Origin: Novosphingobium aureum
GTDB taxonomy: Bacteria > Pseudomonadota > Alphaproteobacteria > Sphingomonadales > Sphingomonadaceae
Direction of reading: 5' to 3'
Assembly (NCBI RefSeq): GCF_015865035.1
Contig: NZ_JADZGI010000004.1
Location: forward strand, 62,001 to 126,000
DNA: 64,000 nucleotides
Below the pieces are notes generated by a model. The model had not been told where the DNA came from. It did not search any database and worked only from the letters and a program-made list of their open reading frames with translations. Position numbers and translations under genes: made by a program. Shown here one piece after another: positions 17,862-26,633 of the stretch (the first letter of the stretch is position 1; each line of letters begins with the position of its first letter).

Positions 17862-17890
17862 AAAAAGGGGGCCGGATCGCTCCGGCCCCC
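17862..17890 (-). terminator. Intrinsic terminator of the ompA-like gene
   Basis: On the minus strand, GGGGGCCGGA (17890-17881) pairs with TCCGGCCCCC (17876-17867) around a tetraloop and is followed by TTTTTC. It lies 28 nt after the stop codon of the porin gene. Confidence 0.9.
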
Positions 17891-17917
17891 CAATTCTGTA
17901 AACCGTTGCCGGTTCGC

Positions 17918-18940
17918 TTACATGCCCGAACCCGGACCGTAAGTGATCTCGACGCGACGGTTCTGCAGTTCGCGAACACCGTCTTCGGTCGGAACGCGCG
18001 GGTTCTCTTCACCGAAGCCCTGGCTCGAGATCGAGCCGTCGGGGATGCCGTGGCTGGTGAGGTACGCACGGACCGAGTCGTTGCGACGCTCGGACAGGCC
18101 CATGTTGTACTTCGCCGAACCCGAACGGTCGGTGTAACCGGCGAGCATGATCGGAACGCTGTCGCAGTTGCCGTAAGCGGTGATCGCGCTGTCGAGAACC
18201 GTAGCGGCCTCGGGCGTGATGTCCGACTTATCCCAATCGAAGAACACGATGTAGGGACCCTTGTTGCAGACCACTGCCGGCGGCGGCGGCGGCGGCGGCG
18301 GGGGCGGCGGGGGCGGCGGGGGCGGCGGGGGCGGCGGCGGCGGCGGAGCTGCCGGTTCGCCGAAGTTGTACGCCAGGGTGCCCATCAGCGAGTGCGAGCG
18401 CCAGCGGGTGCTGAGGCTGTCGCCGGCCGGCGAGACCAGGTCAACGCTTTCCACGTTGTGGAAGCGATACTTCAGGCCGACGTCCCAGTGGTTGCTGAGC
18501 GGAGCGCGAACGCCCGCCAGAACCTGCCAGGCAAAGCCGGTGTCCGAATCGTCGATGCCGTCGGCGTCGACGCGGGCAACACCGGCACCACCGCCGATGA
18601 AGCCCTGAAGGCCGTCGTCGGGACCGAAGTCGAACAGGCCGTTGGCCATGAACGACAGGTTGCTGGCGTCGCCACCCATGTTCTTGTACGGAGCCTGACG
18701 GTAGCTGGCTTCGGTTTCCAGACGGAAAGCACCGAAGTCATAACCGAGCGTAGCGCCGCCATCGAAGCCGTTGCCGTAATCGATGGTTTCAGCGTTATCG
18801 ACACCGTTGACATCGACTTCGGAGTCTTCGACGATCATGCCGCCGAAACCGAGTTCGATATACCAGCTGCCGTCACGCGCGAGCGCGGGAGTGGCAATGG
18901 CAGTAGATGCCAGCGCCAGTCCAATGACGAGTTTCCTCAT
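17918..18940 (-). CDS. OmpA-family outer membrane protein
   Basis: The protein has 340 residues: a signal peptide (cleavage near ALA-RDGSW), a beta-barrel domain with alternating aromatic strands (about 22-195), a linker of 23 consecutive prolines, and a C-terminal OmpA-like peptidoglycan-binding domain. The latter has FFDWDKSDITPEA, AGYTDRSGSAKYN and LSERRNDSVRAYL. It anchors the outer membrane to peptidoglycan. The terminator at 17862-17890 follows it. The long proline run is encoded by a (CCG/CCC)n tract. Confidence 0.92.
   Translation of the reverse strand: MRKLVIGLALASTAIATPALARDGSWYIELGFGGMIVEDSEVDVNGVDNAETIDYGNGFDGGATLGYDFGAFRLETEASYRQAPYKNMGGDASNLSFMANGLFDFGPDDGLQGFIGGGAGVARVDADGIDDSDTGFAWQVLAGVRAPLSNHWDVGLKYRFHNVESVDLVSPAGDSLSTRWRSHSLMGTLAYNFGEPAAPPPPPPPPPPPPPPPPPPPPPPPAVVCNKGPYIVFFDWDKSDITPEAATVLDSAITAYGNCDSVPIMLAGYTDRSGSAKYNMGLSERRNDSVRAYLTSHGIPDGSISSQGFGEENPRVPTEDGVRELQNRRVEITYGPGSGM
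18278..18346 (-). repeat. 23-codon CCG/CCC microsatellite in the ompA-like gene
   Basis: 69 nt consist only of proline codons: 19 CCG and 4 CCC, with the CCC codons spaced every third codon in the middle. Because it is a trinucleotide repeat, slippage changes linker length without shifting the frame. Confidence 0.95.
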
Positions 18941-19131
18941 ACGTTTCCCCTACTAATAGAGATTTGGAGCCACCGAGTGCGGAGAGTCTCTAACCCTTCA
19001 CTTATCTGCACGCAAGCGCACATTGAAGGCGACTGTTGCAATAATGTCGCGTCTGCAGGGTCTTGCAATAGCGAAGCGCTGCAGTGCGGCGTTATCGACA
19101 TTGCTCCCATCCCTTGCTCTTGGTTGCCTGT

Positions 19132-19592
19132 TTAGGCCCCGGGAAGGATACCCAGAACCTGCAGTGCCGAGATCAGTTCGCTGACCGCGGCCCTCGCTTG
19201 GGTGTCAACAGTCGTTCCGCCGATTGGTTCCTGAACCGAAACAGTTTTTTGCCACCCGCCAAGGTACCGTCGCAGCTGTCCGAGACCAAGGTCGAAAGCC
19301 TGCATGCCCTCGCGGGCGGGCTGGAACGCCCAGTCTCCGCCGCGATGGCAGGCAATGGCCTCGTCGTGGCCCTGCCAGCCCCCTGTGGCATTTTCACCGA
19401 CGATCCAGGCCTGCCCTTCGGAGGGATTCGAAGGGGGGGGGTGGCCATTTCACCCTCTACAGTACAGTGAAGCAGAAGGTCAGTTATGGTAAGTGCCTCG
19501 TTAACGAAGAATTCTTTGTGCGACTGCCCTGAATAGAGCAGGGGCAGTCCGAATCTTTGGGTGGTATTTGCAAAGTCGACTGATTCACTCAT
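19132..19592 (-). pseudogene. DUF2793 (GTA/phage tail-associated) gene, frameshifted in a C9 run
   Basis: The ATG at 19592 begins a DUF2793-type sequence (GLPLLYSGQSHKEFFVNEAL). After MATPP the frame is lost in nine consecutive C (plus-strand G 19433-19441). As given, it continues in a wrong, basic frame to a stop at 19173. With ten C the frame reads SEGQAWIVGENATGGWQ, then DWAFQPAREGMQAFD and TVDTQARAAVSELI, and stops at TAA 19134-19132, giving 153 residues as expected for DUF2793. The gene lies 39 nt after the tail-tip gene, the position of this family at GTA cluster ends. It may be a sequencing indel, a phase-variable tract or a true pseudogene. Confidence 0.82.
19433..19441 (-). repeat. 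Homopolymer C9 at the DUF2793 frameshift
   Basis: Nine consecutive G on the plus strand, flanked by AA and T. The reading frame of the gene around it is intact with ten C (or seven) but not with nine. Confidence 0.95.
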
Positions 19593-19647
19593 CTGTTGGC
19601 TCCGTGGATAGGCTTTTGAGGTCGGCGGCAGGGAGCGCGAAGCGCGC

Positions 19648-21844
19648 TCAGCCGATCACGCCAAGCCGCAGGGGGTGCGAGAGAGCGTGCGTTCCGCGCT
19701 GACGGACCTGCAGCGCGAGGCCGGGTGCCTCGGCCATGATCGCTGCGAGGGTGGCCGCAGGGATCGCGATCGCAGGCTGCTCTGTGGTCCATGCGTGGAG
19801 CGGCGCGTCGAGCGGTCCATAGGTCACGATGTAGCTCTCGCTTTCCTCGACCAACGGCACGTCGATGCCATCGGCCCAGTCCCAGGCACCGCGGGCGCGC
19901 CGGGTCCAGCGGCACAGCAGGCTGGCATCGCCCTGTATCTCACTATGGGGATGGACCGGGGAGAGCGGACGCAAAGTCACGCCGTCCAGCGCCAGCGGGG
20001 CGCTCACCATCTGCGGATCCGCCGGTCCCTGTGCGAGAACCCGGCGGTTTGCCGCACTGCCCAGGGTGGCGGCATCGAGCGGGGTTATCGCGCCATCGAG
20101 AAGCACGAAGTTCTCGTCCGGCAGGTGCGCGCGAATTGCCTCTTCGGTACCCCCGAGTCCGCGCAGCAGCCTGCCGATTCGCCAGCGCCCGTCGCCAAGT
20201 GGCTGCGCATCGGCAAACTGGATCATCTCATTGCCGACGAGGGCGCGATTGGCACCCTGCGCGAGTTGGGCGATGCTCGCCGGTATCAGTTGCATGGCCG
20301 GATCGATCAGGGTGACGATGGGCTGCGAGGTGCGGTCGAGCAGGAGTGGGCTGGCGGCGGGGAGCGCTTCTCCTGCCAGCATGCCCAGCAACGCCCGGTT
20401 GCGGCTGGCACTGCCCAGAGGGTGCAGGTCGCCATCGCCGCGATCTGCATAGAGAGCCGCGCCGCGCCAGCCCGCATCGGGACCAGACACAGCGGCGAAG
20501 GGACGGGCGCTGCGCGTCGAAGTACTTGCGGCATCGAGAGGCAGTTCGAAGGCGACGAGGCTGGTGGGAGACGCCAGGCGGTCGCGCGGGGGCGGAATCT
20601 GGCCGGGATCGGCGGCGAGCGAGGGAACGCGCGCGGCGCCTTCGGGCAGGATCCGTTCTAGCGCGAGTTCGACTCCGCCTTCGAGCCATTCCCATTCGCG
20701 CACGCGCCAGTGCCCTGGTTGTCCGGGCAGCGAGACAAGCGATCCGGGGGCCAGTGTTGTATCGAGTTCGGCGGTACGCCAGCCCACCGTCTCGCGCGCC
20801 CAGTCATGGCGGCGCGAAGCCTGCTCGATCATCGCTCGCGCCGTCGCGGGATCGAGCGCGGCGGGCAGTTCGAGGCTACGCGGTGCACCGGGCCCGGCCC
20901 GGCCAGAGCTGCGCTGAAGGCCGGGCAGATAGTCGCGTGCGGCATCGTGGTAGCGCAGCAGGCCGATTGGCTGCTCGTTCCGCGCGGCGCGTCGCCGGGT
21001 CTGGCCTTCGCTGCTGGCGAACCCGTCCTCGTCGAGCGTCCGGGTTGGCTCCGGCAGCACGCGGACTTCATTTGACGCGCGCGCGCGAAAGAACGAGCCG
21101 GGTTCCTGCCGCATTCGCATCGAGCGGCAGGACCTGGTCGATCAGGGCGAGCGTTTCGCTGAGCGAGCCTTCGAGGGAGAACCCGGCAATGCCCTCAAGG
21201 TCAACTGCTGCGTCGATGTCCTCGACTACGTCCGTCGCCAGGTCGCCGAGATGGAAGGCGTCGTCAGCGAAGACCTCGAAGGATAGCGAGGGGATGCGGT
21301 TGTAGAAGTCGGACAGGTCGAGGTCCTCGAACACGACATAGGCCAGGTCGCGGTGCGCGGGGCAATGCGCGAAACCTTCACTCGTCGCGATCAGCGGATC
21401 GGGCGCAGCATCGCCATGGCCCGTGTAAACGCGCATCGAGCCGGCGACCTTGAGGTCACCGGCCGCGCCGCGCAGCAGCTGGCCGTCCGCCCAGATGCGC
21501 CCGATCCCCGCAATGGGTCGGCTCGAGAGGGCAACCGCGAAATTGGCGGTATAGCTATAGGTGGTGAGCGAAGGGCCGGTCTTGCCGCCACCTGATCTTG
21601 CGGCGTGCTCGACGAGATCGGTTGCCCAGATGATGGCTCCGCCAACGCGCATCCGCCCGAAATGGCGCGGAAGCGCGATGCCGTAGCTCGATCCGGTGAC
21701 CGCCAGTTCGCGCAAGCGCGGTCCCTGTCGCGTGCCCGTGCCGAATATGGCACGGTCGACCTGCCCGCCGACGAGCGAGCCGATCGCCCCGCCGATCGGT
21801 CCGGCCAGCGCGGTTCCCAGCGAACTGAATGCAAGAGTTGCCAT
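19648..21844 (-). pseudogene. GTA tail-tip/baseplate protein (g15-like), frameshifted at (CG)6
   Basis: Two adjacent open frames encode one protein. The first (21844-21068, 258 aa) has the N-terminus typical of the phage/GTA tail protein family: AGPIGGAIGSLVGGQVDRAIFG, SYGIALPRHFGRMRVGG, IWATDLVE. It ends at LVLSRARVK. The second frame (usable from 21120 to 19648, shifted) continues RARASNEVRVLPEPTR and carries the rest of the family pattern, including YLPGLQRSSGRAG and GGTEEAIRAHLP. The switch lies in (CG)6 at 21076-21087. One extra CG gives an uninterrupted protein of about 730 residues. In Rhodobacter GTA the equivalent is the megatron-like tail-tip protein that contacts the recipient cell. 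Confidence 0.85.
21076..21087 (-). repeat. (CG)6 dinucleotide tract at the tail-tip gene frameshift
   Basis: Six perfect CG units. Seven units would join the two frames as LSRARASNEVRV; six units lead to a stop (TGA) three codons later. Confidence 0.93.
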
Positions 21845-21878
21845 GGTCGTCCTTCGATTGGCCGTGAGGGTGATCGGG

Positions 21879-22352
21879 TCAGGAGCGTGCAGACCGGCTC
21901 GCTAGTCGCCAGCAGGCGATGAGCTGCCATGCGGGCGGGGGCGGTCCTTCGACCACGCGGCCCAGTCCCGCATGGGCGTGGACGATCTGGGCGGGCAGGC
22001 GCTGTCCCGGTTCGCTGGCGATGGCGAGATGGAGGAGGTCGGGACGCGGGCACAGCGCGAGGATGTCGCCGGGACGGGCCGCGCCTTGCGCGTGGCTGGC
22101 CTCGACAAGCATGGGTAAGGCTGCGGCAGCCGCTTCGATCCGTGCCGCGTTATTGCCGCGCAGGGTATAGCGATTGGGCAGGCGTACGCGGTGGCCGCAG
22201 CGGGCAAGTGCCGTCTCGACCAGACCGACGCAATCGAGCCCGTGTGCGGGTTCGCGCCCGTGCAGGATGAAGCGCGTTCCCACCAGCCCGCGTGCGGCCG
22301 CGGCGAGTTCGCCACCCTGCATGGCTTCGTCTGGCACCGTGTCACCGCTCAA
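21879..22352 (-). CDS. GTA cell-wall peptidase, NlpC/P60-like (g14-like)
   Basis: The product has 157 residues. The NlpC/P60 nucleophile is in HGLDCVGLVETALARCG (about residue 41), and the expected histidine lies in DLLHLAIAS. The gene occupies the position of Rhodobacter GTA g14, whose product degrades peptidoglycan as DNA enters. The start ATG overlaps the upstream DUF2163 stop (ATGA). The gap to the tail-tip gene is 34 nt. Confidence 0.88.
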   Translation of the reverse strand: MSGDTVPDEAMQGGELAAAARGLVGTRFILHGREPAHGLDCVGLVETALARCGHRVRLPNRYTLRGNNAARIEAAAAALPMLVEASHAQGAARPGDILALCPRPDLLHLAIASEPGQRLPAQIVHAHAGLGRVVEGPPPPAWQLIACWRLASRSARS

Positions 22353-23173
22353 CCCTGCGCCAGCGGATAGCGCTGGAGCAGGTCGCTGCCGGGCAGGAAT
22401 GGCTCGCCGCGAAAGTTCGCAGCATTGCCGAAGCGCGTGGCGCAGGTCTCGAGCGTATGGTCGCAGCCCTCACGCACCAGCGCACGCGTGCCCGGTGCAA
22501 TGGCCGGATCGAGCGGGTGATCGAGAACCAGCCCTCCCGCGCCATCGCCGGTCATGATGCCCATCTGCAAACCTGCCTGCGGTCCGTCGAGCCAGCGCAG
22601 GTATCCCCCGGCAAGCACTTCAGGATCAGGCGCGCCCGAGAGGGCCACCGCATTCGTCGAAGGATCGATGGAGAGAAGCGTCAACTCGTGCGTGAAGTGC
22701 AGCGGCGCGAGGTTGCAGCCCGGGCCGCAGAACGCGGCGCGGCAGGCCGGGCTGGTGCGCGGCACCGGATCGCGCGCGAGCTCGGCCTTGCGCGAGGTGA
22801 GCTCGGCGGCGAAGCGGCCTTCCTCCTCGCTCACCGCGCCGATGGTCCCGGCATAGAGCGTCTCGTGCGCGCCGCTCTCCCAGTCGACCACGCCGATGCG
22901 CACGCTGGCCGCATCGAACAGCCCGGCAGCCAGGTCGGCGGCGCTGATCGCCTCGTGCGTGATCGCCCCTCGCACTTCGGCGCTGTCGGGTTCGAAGCCC
23001 GCCGACTTGCGGATCGCGGAGGGCACCATGCCGGGCGAGGCGCGGTGCATGACCCCGTCGAACCACAAGTCGCGGTCGTGGGTGGTGAAGCCCAGCGTCA
23101 CCCCGTCGCGGCGCGCGATGCGCCAGAACATGGCGACGGTCTCGAGTTCGGTGACGAACCAGCGGCTGGTCAT
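22349..23173 (-). CDS. GTA hub protein, DUF2163 (g13-like), with a cysteine cluster
   Basis: The product has 274 residues. The N-terminal part has the DUF2163 pattern (FWRIARRDGVTLGFTTHDRD, later GFEPDSAEVRG). The C-terminal part has four closely placed cysteines, CRAAFCGPGC and CDHTLETC. In the Rhodobacter capsulatus GTA hub the corresponding cysteines are reported to bind an iron-sulfur cluster, and the same is likely here. It overlaps its neighbours by ATGA on both sides, indicating translational coupling. Confidence 0.9.
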   Translation of the reverse strand: MTSRWFVTELETVAMFWRIARRDGVTLGFTTHDRDLWFDGVMHRASPGMVPSAIRKSAGFEPDSAEVRGAITHEAISAADLAAGLFDAASVRIGVVDWESGAHETLYAGTIGAVSEEEGRFAAELTSRKAELARDPVPRTSPACRAAFCGPGCNLAPLHFTHELTLLSIDPSTNAVALSGAPDPEVLAGGYLRWLDGPQAGLQMGIMTGDGAGGLVLDHPLDPAIAPGTRALVREGCDHTLETCATRFGNAANFRGEPFLPGSDLLQRYPLAQG

Positions 23174-25533
23174 GCCGCCTCCCTGATCTCGACCACGGGC
23201 ACGCTCGGCGCATCGCCTGCGGCAAAGGCGCTGCCCGCGATCTCGAGCTGGTCCTCGGCAAAGCGCACCGGCACGTCGAAGAGGAATCCGGCCGTGACCT
23301 GCGCGCCCTCGGGTACCGGGTCGTCGAAAGTGACGGTCCCGAGCGCGCCCACGGTCCAGTTGCCGAGCTGCGCCACGCCGTCGATGGCGACGAGCAAGCT
23401 GTCTGCATCGGGCCGGGTGATGCGCCGGACCTGTGCCTCCGCGCCGCTGCCGTAGCGTTTGATCAGCGCAAAGCTGGCGGCAAGGCCGTCGCCGGTGCCC
23501 AGCTCCTGATCGAGCATGGTGGGCGCGGCGGTCATGGCGTTCGAGCTGAAGTCACTGGGGTCGCGCAGGCGGAACCCGCGCGCGGGGCCACGCCGTGCGC
23601 GGAAGAAGGCGATGAGTTCGCCCAGCTCCGCCTCGGAGCGCACGCCCGGGCCGACGTCGAAGCGCAGCCGCGCGTTCGACCACAGCGAATTGCGCCGCTC
23701 GAAACCCGAAGCGGTGACCGCGACGCTGGTCGAGAACTCGGGGATCACGGTGGCATCGCGGCCCAGCGCGAGCGGATAGGCGATGTCGTCGAAGGCCTGC
23801 ATGGTCTCGTCTCCGTGGTGGGCGGCGGCTTGCCAAGCGTCGATGGGGGAGGGCAGGCGGGTGAAGCCGTCGCGCGCGATCTGCGGCAGGGCCCAGACGA
23901 AGACCTCGTGGGGCGCATCGCCAAGGGCCGTGTCGATCCCGGCATCGATGCGCCGCCACTGGTCGGCATCGGCGGGGGCGAGCACGAAACCGGCGAGGTA
24001 GTCCTGATCGCTGCGCGCATAGCCGAGCTTCAGGTCTATCGCATCGTGCGCGCGGCGGCGCATGGCGTCGGCCCCGGCGGTAAGCCAGTCGTAGTCCTCG
24101 ACCTGGAGCCGGTCGAAGGCGGGTGCGGCCCAGCCTGCGGGCAAGTTGGCGCGGTGTACCTCGGGCATCGCGGGATCGAGGATGGTCGGGCTGAACACCA
24201 GCGCGAGCGCCTCGACCGGCGAGGGCGCCGCGGCGGCGCGCACGGCGCTCACCAGCGCGGCGGTCGACTGGGCGAGCAGCGCGCCCGCCGCATCGAGCAG
24301 CGTGGTCTGCGCCGCGCTGAGCGGCGCGCGCAAGTCCGCGATCGGCTCGGGCGCACCACCGAAGGCCGCGACGGCGGCATCGTCGTAGAGGCAGATGCGC
24401 CCGTCGGCAAAGGTCCACCACCAGGGCTCGCCGACCTGGAAACGCACCGGCGCGCCGGCATCCAGCATGATTGCGGCAAAGGCGCTGCCGACCGATTGCA
24501 GGTAGCCCATCGCCGCGTCGCTGGCGGGCGAGAGCAGGGTCGAGGGCGGGTCCCAGCCGGTGAGCGCGGGATTGCCGCCGAGGTCGCGCTGCTTCCAGTC
24601 CTCGGGGCAATGCTGGTCGAGCAATTCGTAGGACAGCGAGGCGATCGGCGAGAAACCCATCAAGGCAGCCTCGGCAAAGAAGGCTTCGTGCCAGCGCCGG
24701 GTCGGCGTGTTGAGCGGGTCGCTGCCCGATCCGGCCAGAAAGCCTCCCGCGTCCTGTTCGAGCCGGAAATAATGGCTCATGCCGACATAGTGCAGGACAG
24801 AGCCGCGATAACCGAGCTGGCGTGCGCTGCGCAGGAGCCGCGAGGGGGTCTGGATGCCCTCGTCGTCGAAGGCGGTGGCCAGCGCAAGGCCGTGCGGGGG
24901 CACCATGACATCGCCGATCTCGAGCATCGCGCGCGCGCCGTCGGCCCTGATCTCGCTGATCTCGATCCAGCCCTCGACCTCCGCATCGAGCGGCGCGTCG
25001 CTCGCGCCATCGTGTCCGGGCGCGACGAAGGAGATGAACAGCCGGTCGATGTCGCGTGGATGAACCGGATCGGCATCGGCGGGCAGCGCATAGCCGCCCT
25101 CGAGTTCGGAAAAGGCGAGGGTGACGGTGGCGTCCTCGGGCGTGCCTTCGGCATAGTTCCAGAGGCGCACGTACCAGGTGCGCGCCGCGCCGCTGGCGTC
25201 GCGTCCCTCGATGGTGAGCGTCGGTCCGTTGACCGCATCGAGCGCGACGATCCCGCCCGAACGCCAGCGGAAAGAGAGGCTGGTATGCGCGTAATCGCGA
25301 TCGGTGCGGTAGGCGAGCAGCGGGTGGTCGAGACTGTCCGCGCTCTCCCAGATCAACCCGCCGAGGTCTGCATGGCGCAGGAACGAGGCGTCAACACGCA
25401 GCGCATCGGGCGCGGTGGCGATGACCGAAGCCATCATCGGACGCGGGAAATTGACCGTCCAGAAGCGCGGGTCGAAGCGCTGGATCCAGCCGCTCGCCTG
25501 TCCCTCGCGCTTGCTTGCGAGCCAGAATGCCAT
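23170..25533 (-). CDS. GTA distal tail protein, DUF2460 fused to a large N-terminal module (g12-like)
   Basis: The protein has 787 residues. Residues 578-787 are a complete DUF2460 domain (MQAFDDIAYPLALGRDATV, FFRARRGPARGFRLRDPSDF, then IDGVAQLGNWTVGALGTVTF), equal in length to the stand-alone distal tail protein of Rhodobacter GTA. The preceding 577 residues are extra. They start MAFWLASKREGQASGWIQRF and include a stretch resembling a glycoside-hydrolase or TIM-barrel fold (LGYRGSVLHYVGMSHYFRLE, WWWTFADGRICLYDD). Similar modules occur in phage non-contractile tail sheath-like proteins; that comparison is from memory and needs a profile search. No frame break was seen. Confidence 0.82.
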   Translation of the reverse strand: MAFWLASKREGQASGWIQRFDPRFWTVNFPRPMMASVIATAPDALRVDASFLRHADLGGLIWESADSLDHPLLAYRTDRDYAHTSLSFRWRSGGIVALDAVNGPTLTIEGRDASGAARTWYVRLWNYAEGTPEDATVTLAFSELEGGYALPADADPVHPRDIDRLFISFVAPGHDGASDAPLDAEVEGWIEISEIRADGARAMLEIGDVMVPPHGLALATAFDDEGIQTPSRLLRSARQLGYRGSVLHYVGMSHYFRLEQDAGGFLAGSGSDPLNTPTRRWHEAFFAEAALMGFSPIASLSYELLDQHCPEDWKQRDLGGNPALTGWDPPSTLLSPASDAAMGYLQSVGSAFAAIMLDAGAPVRFQVGEPWWWTFADGRICLYDDAAVAAFGGAPEPIADLRAPLSAAQTTLLDAAGALLAQSTAALVSAVRAAAAPSPVEALALVFSPTILDPAMPEVHRANLPAGWAAPAFDRLQVEDYDWLTAGADAMRRRAHDAIDLKLGYARSDQDYLAGFVLAPADADQWRRIDAGIDTALGDAPHEVFVWALPQIARDGFTRLPSPIDAWQAAAHHGDETMQAFDDIAYPLALGRDATVIPEFSTSVAVTASGFERRNSLWSNARLRFDVGPGVRSEAELGELIAFFRARRGPARGFRLRDPSDFSSNAMTAAPTMLDQELGTGDGLAASFALIKRYGSGAEAQVRRITRPDADSLLVAIDGVAQLGNWTVGALGTVTFDDPVPEGAQVTAGFLFDVPVRFAEDQLEIAGSAFAAGDAPSVPVVEIREAA

Positions 25534-25547
25534 CGGGTCTCTCCTGT

Positions 25548-26129
25548 TCAGCGATCGAGCGCGATGGCGCGGCGCACCGTGCCCGCGATCTGGCGCGAGG
25601 AGCGCTGCAGCGCGCGCGGTACGCTCGCGCCGCGCGGCGCGGCGAGGCTGATCGCGACATTGACGTTGCGCGCGCTGGCTGCAGCACTGCCGTTTGCCTC
25701 GACCCGGCCTGCGCTGGTCGGCACGAAGACCTCGGGCCCGCGCTCGCCGACGAGGTAGCCGCGCCCGGGGGCGACGTTGCCTCCGGTGGCTCTGCCCGGC
25801 AGGCCGAGCAGGCCGGTGACGAGGCTGCCGAGGTCGAAAGCCGCGCCGCCGGTTGCGCCGCCACCCGAGCCAAGTGCGCCGAACAGTCCGGCGACACCCT
25901 GGCGCGCGATGTCGTCGAAGGCGGAGAGCGCGACGCGCTTGAGATCGTCGAAGCCCAGCGAACCGCGTTTCAGCGCCGAGGCCAGGCCCGTTTCGAGCGC
26001 TTCGCCCGCCCGTGCAAAGCCGCCGGTGAGGGTGCCGTCGATTTCGGCGCGCATGCGGCCAAGATCCTGCGTGAAACCTTCGGTTCCGGCGCGTACCTCG
26101 ATGAGCAGGCTCTCGATGTCATCGTTCAT
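25548..26129 (-). CDS. GTA tape measure protein (g11-like)
   Basis: The product has only 193 residues, as usual for short-tailed GTA particles. The helical N-terminus (LLIEVRAGTEGFTQDLGRMR) and the C-terminal tail-tape signature GRGYLVGERGPEVFVPTSAG are visible, with a glycine/alanine-rich middle. Tape measure length sets tail length. The start overlaps the upstream chaperone gene by 11 nt. Confidence 0.88.
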   Translation of the reverse strand: MNDDIESLLIEVRAGTEGFTQDLGRMRAEIDGTLTGGFARAGEALETGLASALKRGSLGFDDLKRVALSAFDDIARQGVAGLFGALGSGGGATGGAAFDLGSLVTGLLGLPGRATGGNVAPGRGYLVGERGPEVFVPTSAGRVEANGSAAASARNVNVAISLAAPRGASVPRALQRSSRQIAGTVRRAIALDR

Positions 26130-26325
26130 GCTCGCGCTCCATCAGTTGTGCGAGGGTCTGGCGGTCGATGCCGGGATCGGCCGTGGGGGGGGACATGGGG
26201 CCGAGCGCAGCGGCGAGTTCGGCGGGGGTGGCCGCCCAGAACTCCTGCGGACGCCAGCCCAGCACGCGCGCGGCAAGCGCGATCAGCGAGGGCAGCGCCT
26301 CGCCCATGCGCGCCGCCTCGTTCAT
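26119..26325 (-). CDS. GTA tail assembly chaperone, DUF2376-like
   Basis: A 68-residue protein of the phage tail assembly chaperone type: ALAARVLGWRPQEFWAATPAEL is the family core. It corresponds to the small frame next to g10 in Rhodobacter GTA (g10.1). The start overlaps the previous stop by ATGA and the end overlaps the tape measure gene, the usual place for a chaperone that coats the tape measure. Confidence 0.82.
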   Translation of the reverse strand: MNEAARMGEALPSLIALAARVLGWRPQEFWAATPAELAAALGPMSPPTADPGIDRQTLAQLMEREHER

Positions 26326-26633
26326 GCATTTCCGCCGAGAATCTGGCCAAGCAGCATGCGCAAGGGGGCGGCGCAGCGGGCAAGGCCAAGGGCAATGACC
26401 GCCTCGCCGACCTCGTCGCGGGACAATTGCTCGCGCTCTGGCAGACAATGCCAGAACAGTGCGGCCACTTCGGCAAGGCGCAGCGTGCCCGCACCTGCCC
26501 TATCGACGAGCGCGTAGAGAGGGCCAAGTTCCTCCTCGGCGGCGACGAGCGCGGTGAAGCTCGGGCGCAGGACACGATCGCGTCCGGCAATGGCCAGCGT
26601 GGCCTCGCCACGCAAGGGATTGGCCCCGCTCAC
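26322..26633 (-). CDS. GTA family protein (g10-like tail chaperone)
   Basis: The product has 103 residues. It starts MSGANPLRGEATLAIAGRDR and continues LRPSFTALVAAEEELGPL, a pattern of the gene transfer agent family (DUF3356-type) protein that lies after the major tail gene. It overlaps both neighbours by ATGA. Confidence 0.84.
   Translation of the reverse strand: MSGANPLRGEATLAIAGRDRVLRPSFTALVAAEEELGPLYALVDRAGAGTLRLAEVAALFWHCLPEREQLSRDEVGEAVIALGLARCAAPLRMLLGQILGGNA

Noticed and set aside
17783..19135. A 450-codon plus-strand frame opposite the OmpA-like gene
   Set aside because: Shadow of the porin gene; it contains the antisense of the proline tract as an Arg/Gly run.
19084..19470. Plus-strand ORF opposite the broken DUF2793 gene
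   Set aside because: The minus-strand frame, once one base is added, matches a known family over its whole length; the plus-strand frame has no such support.
23815..25758. A 647-codon plus-strand frame opposite the fused distal tail gene
   Set aside because: It is antisense to a coupled GTA gene with recognisable domains, and its composition (Arg, Gly, Glu rich) is that of a shadow frame.
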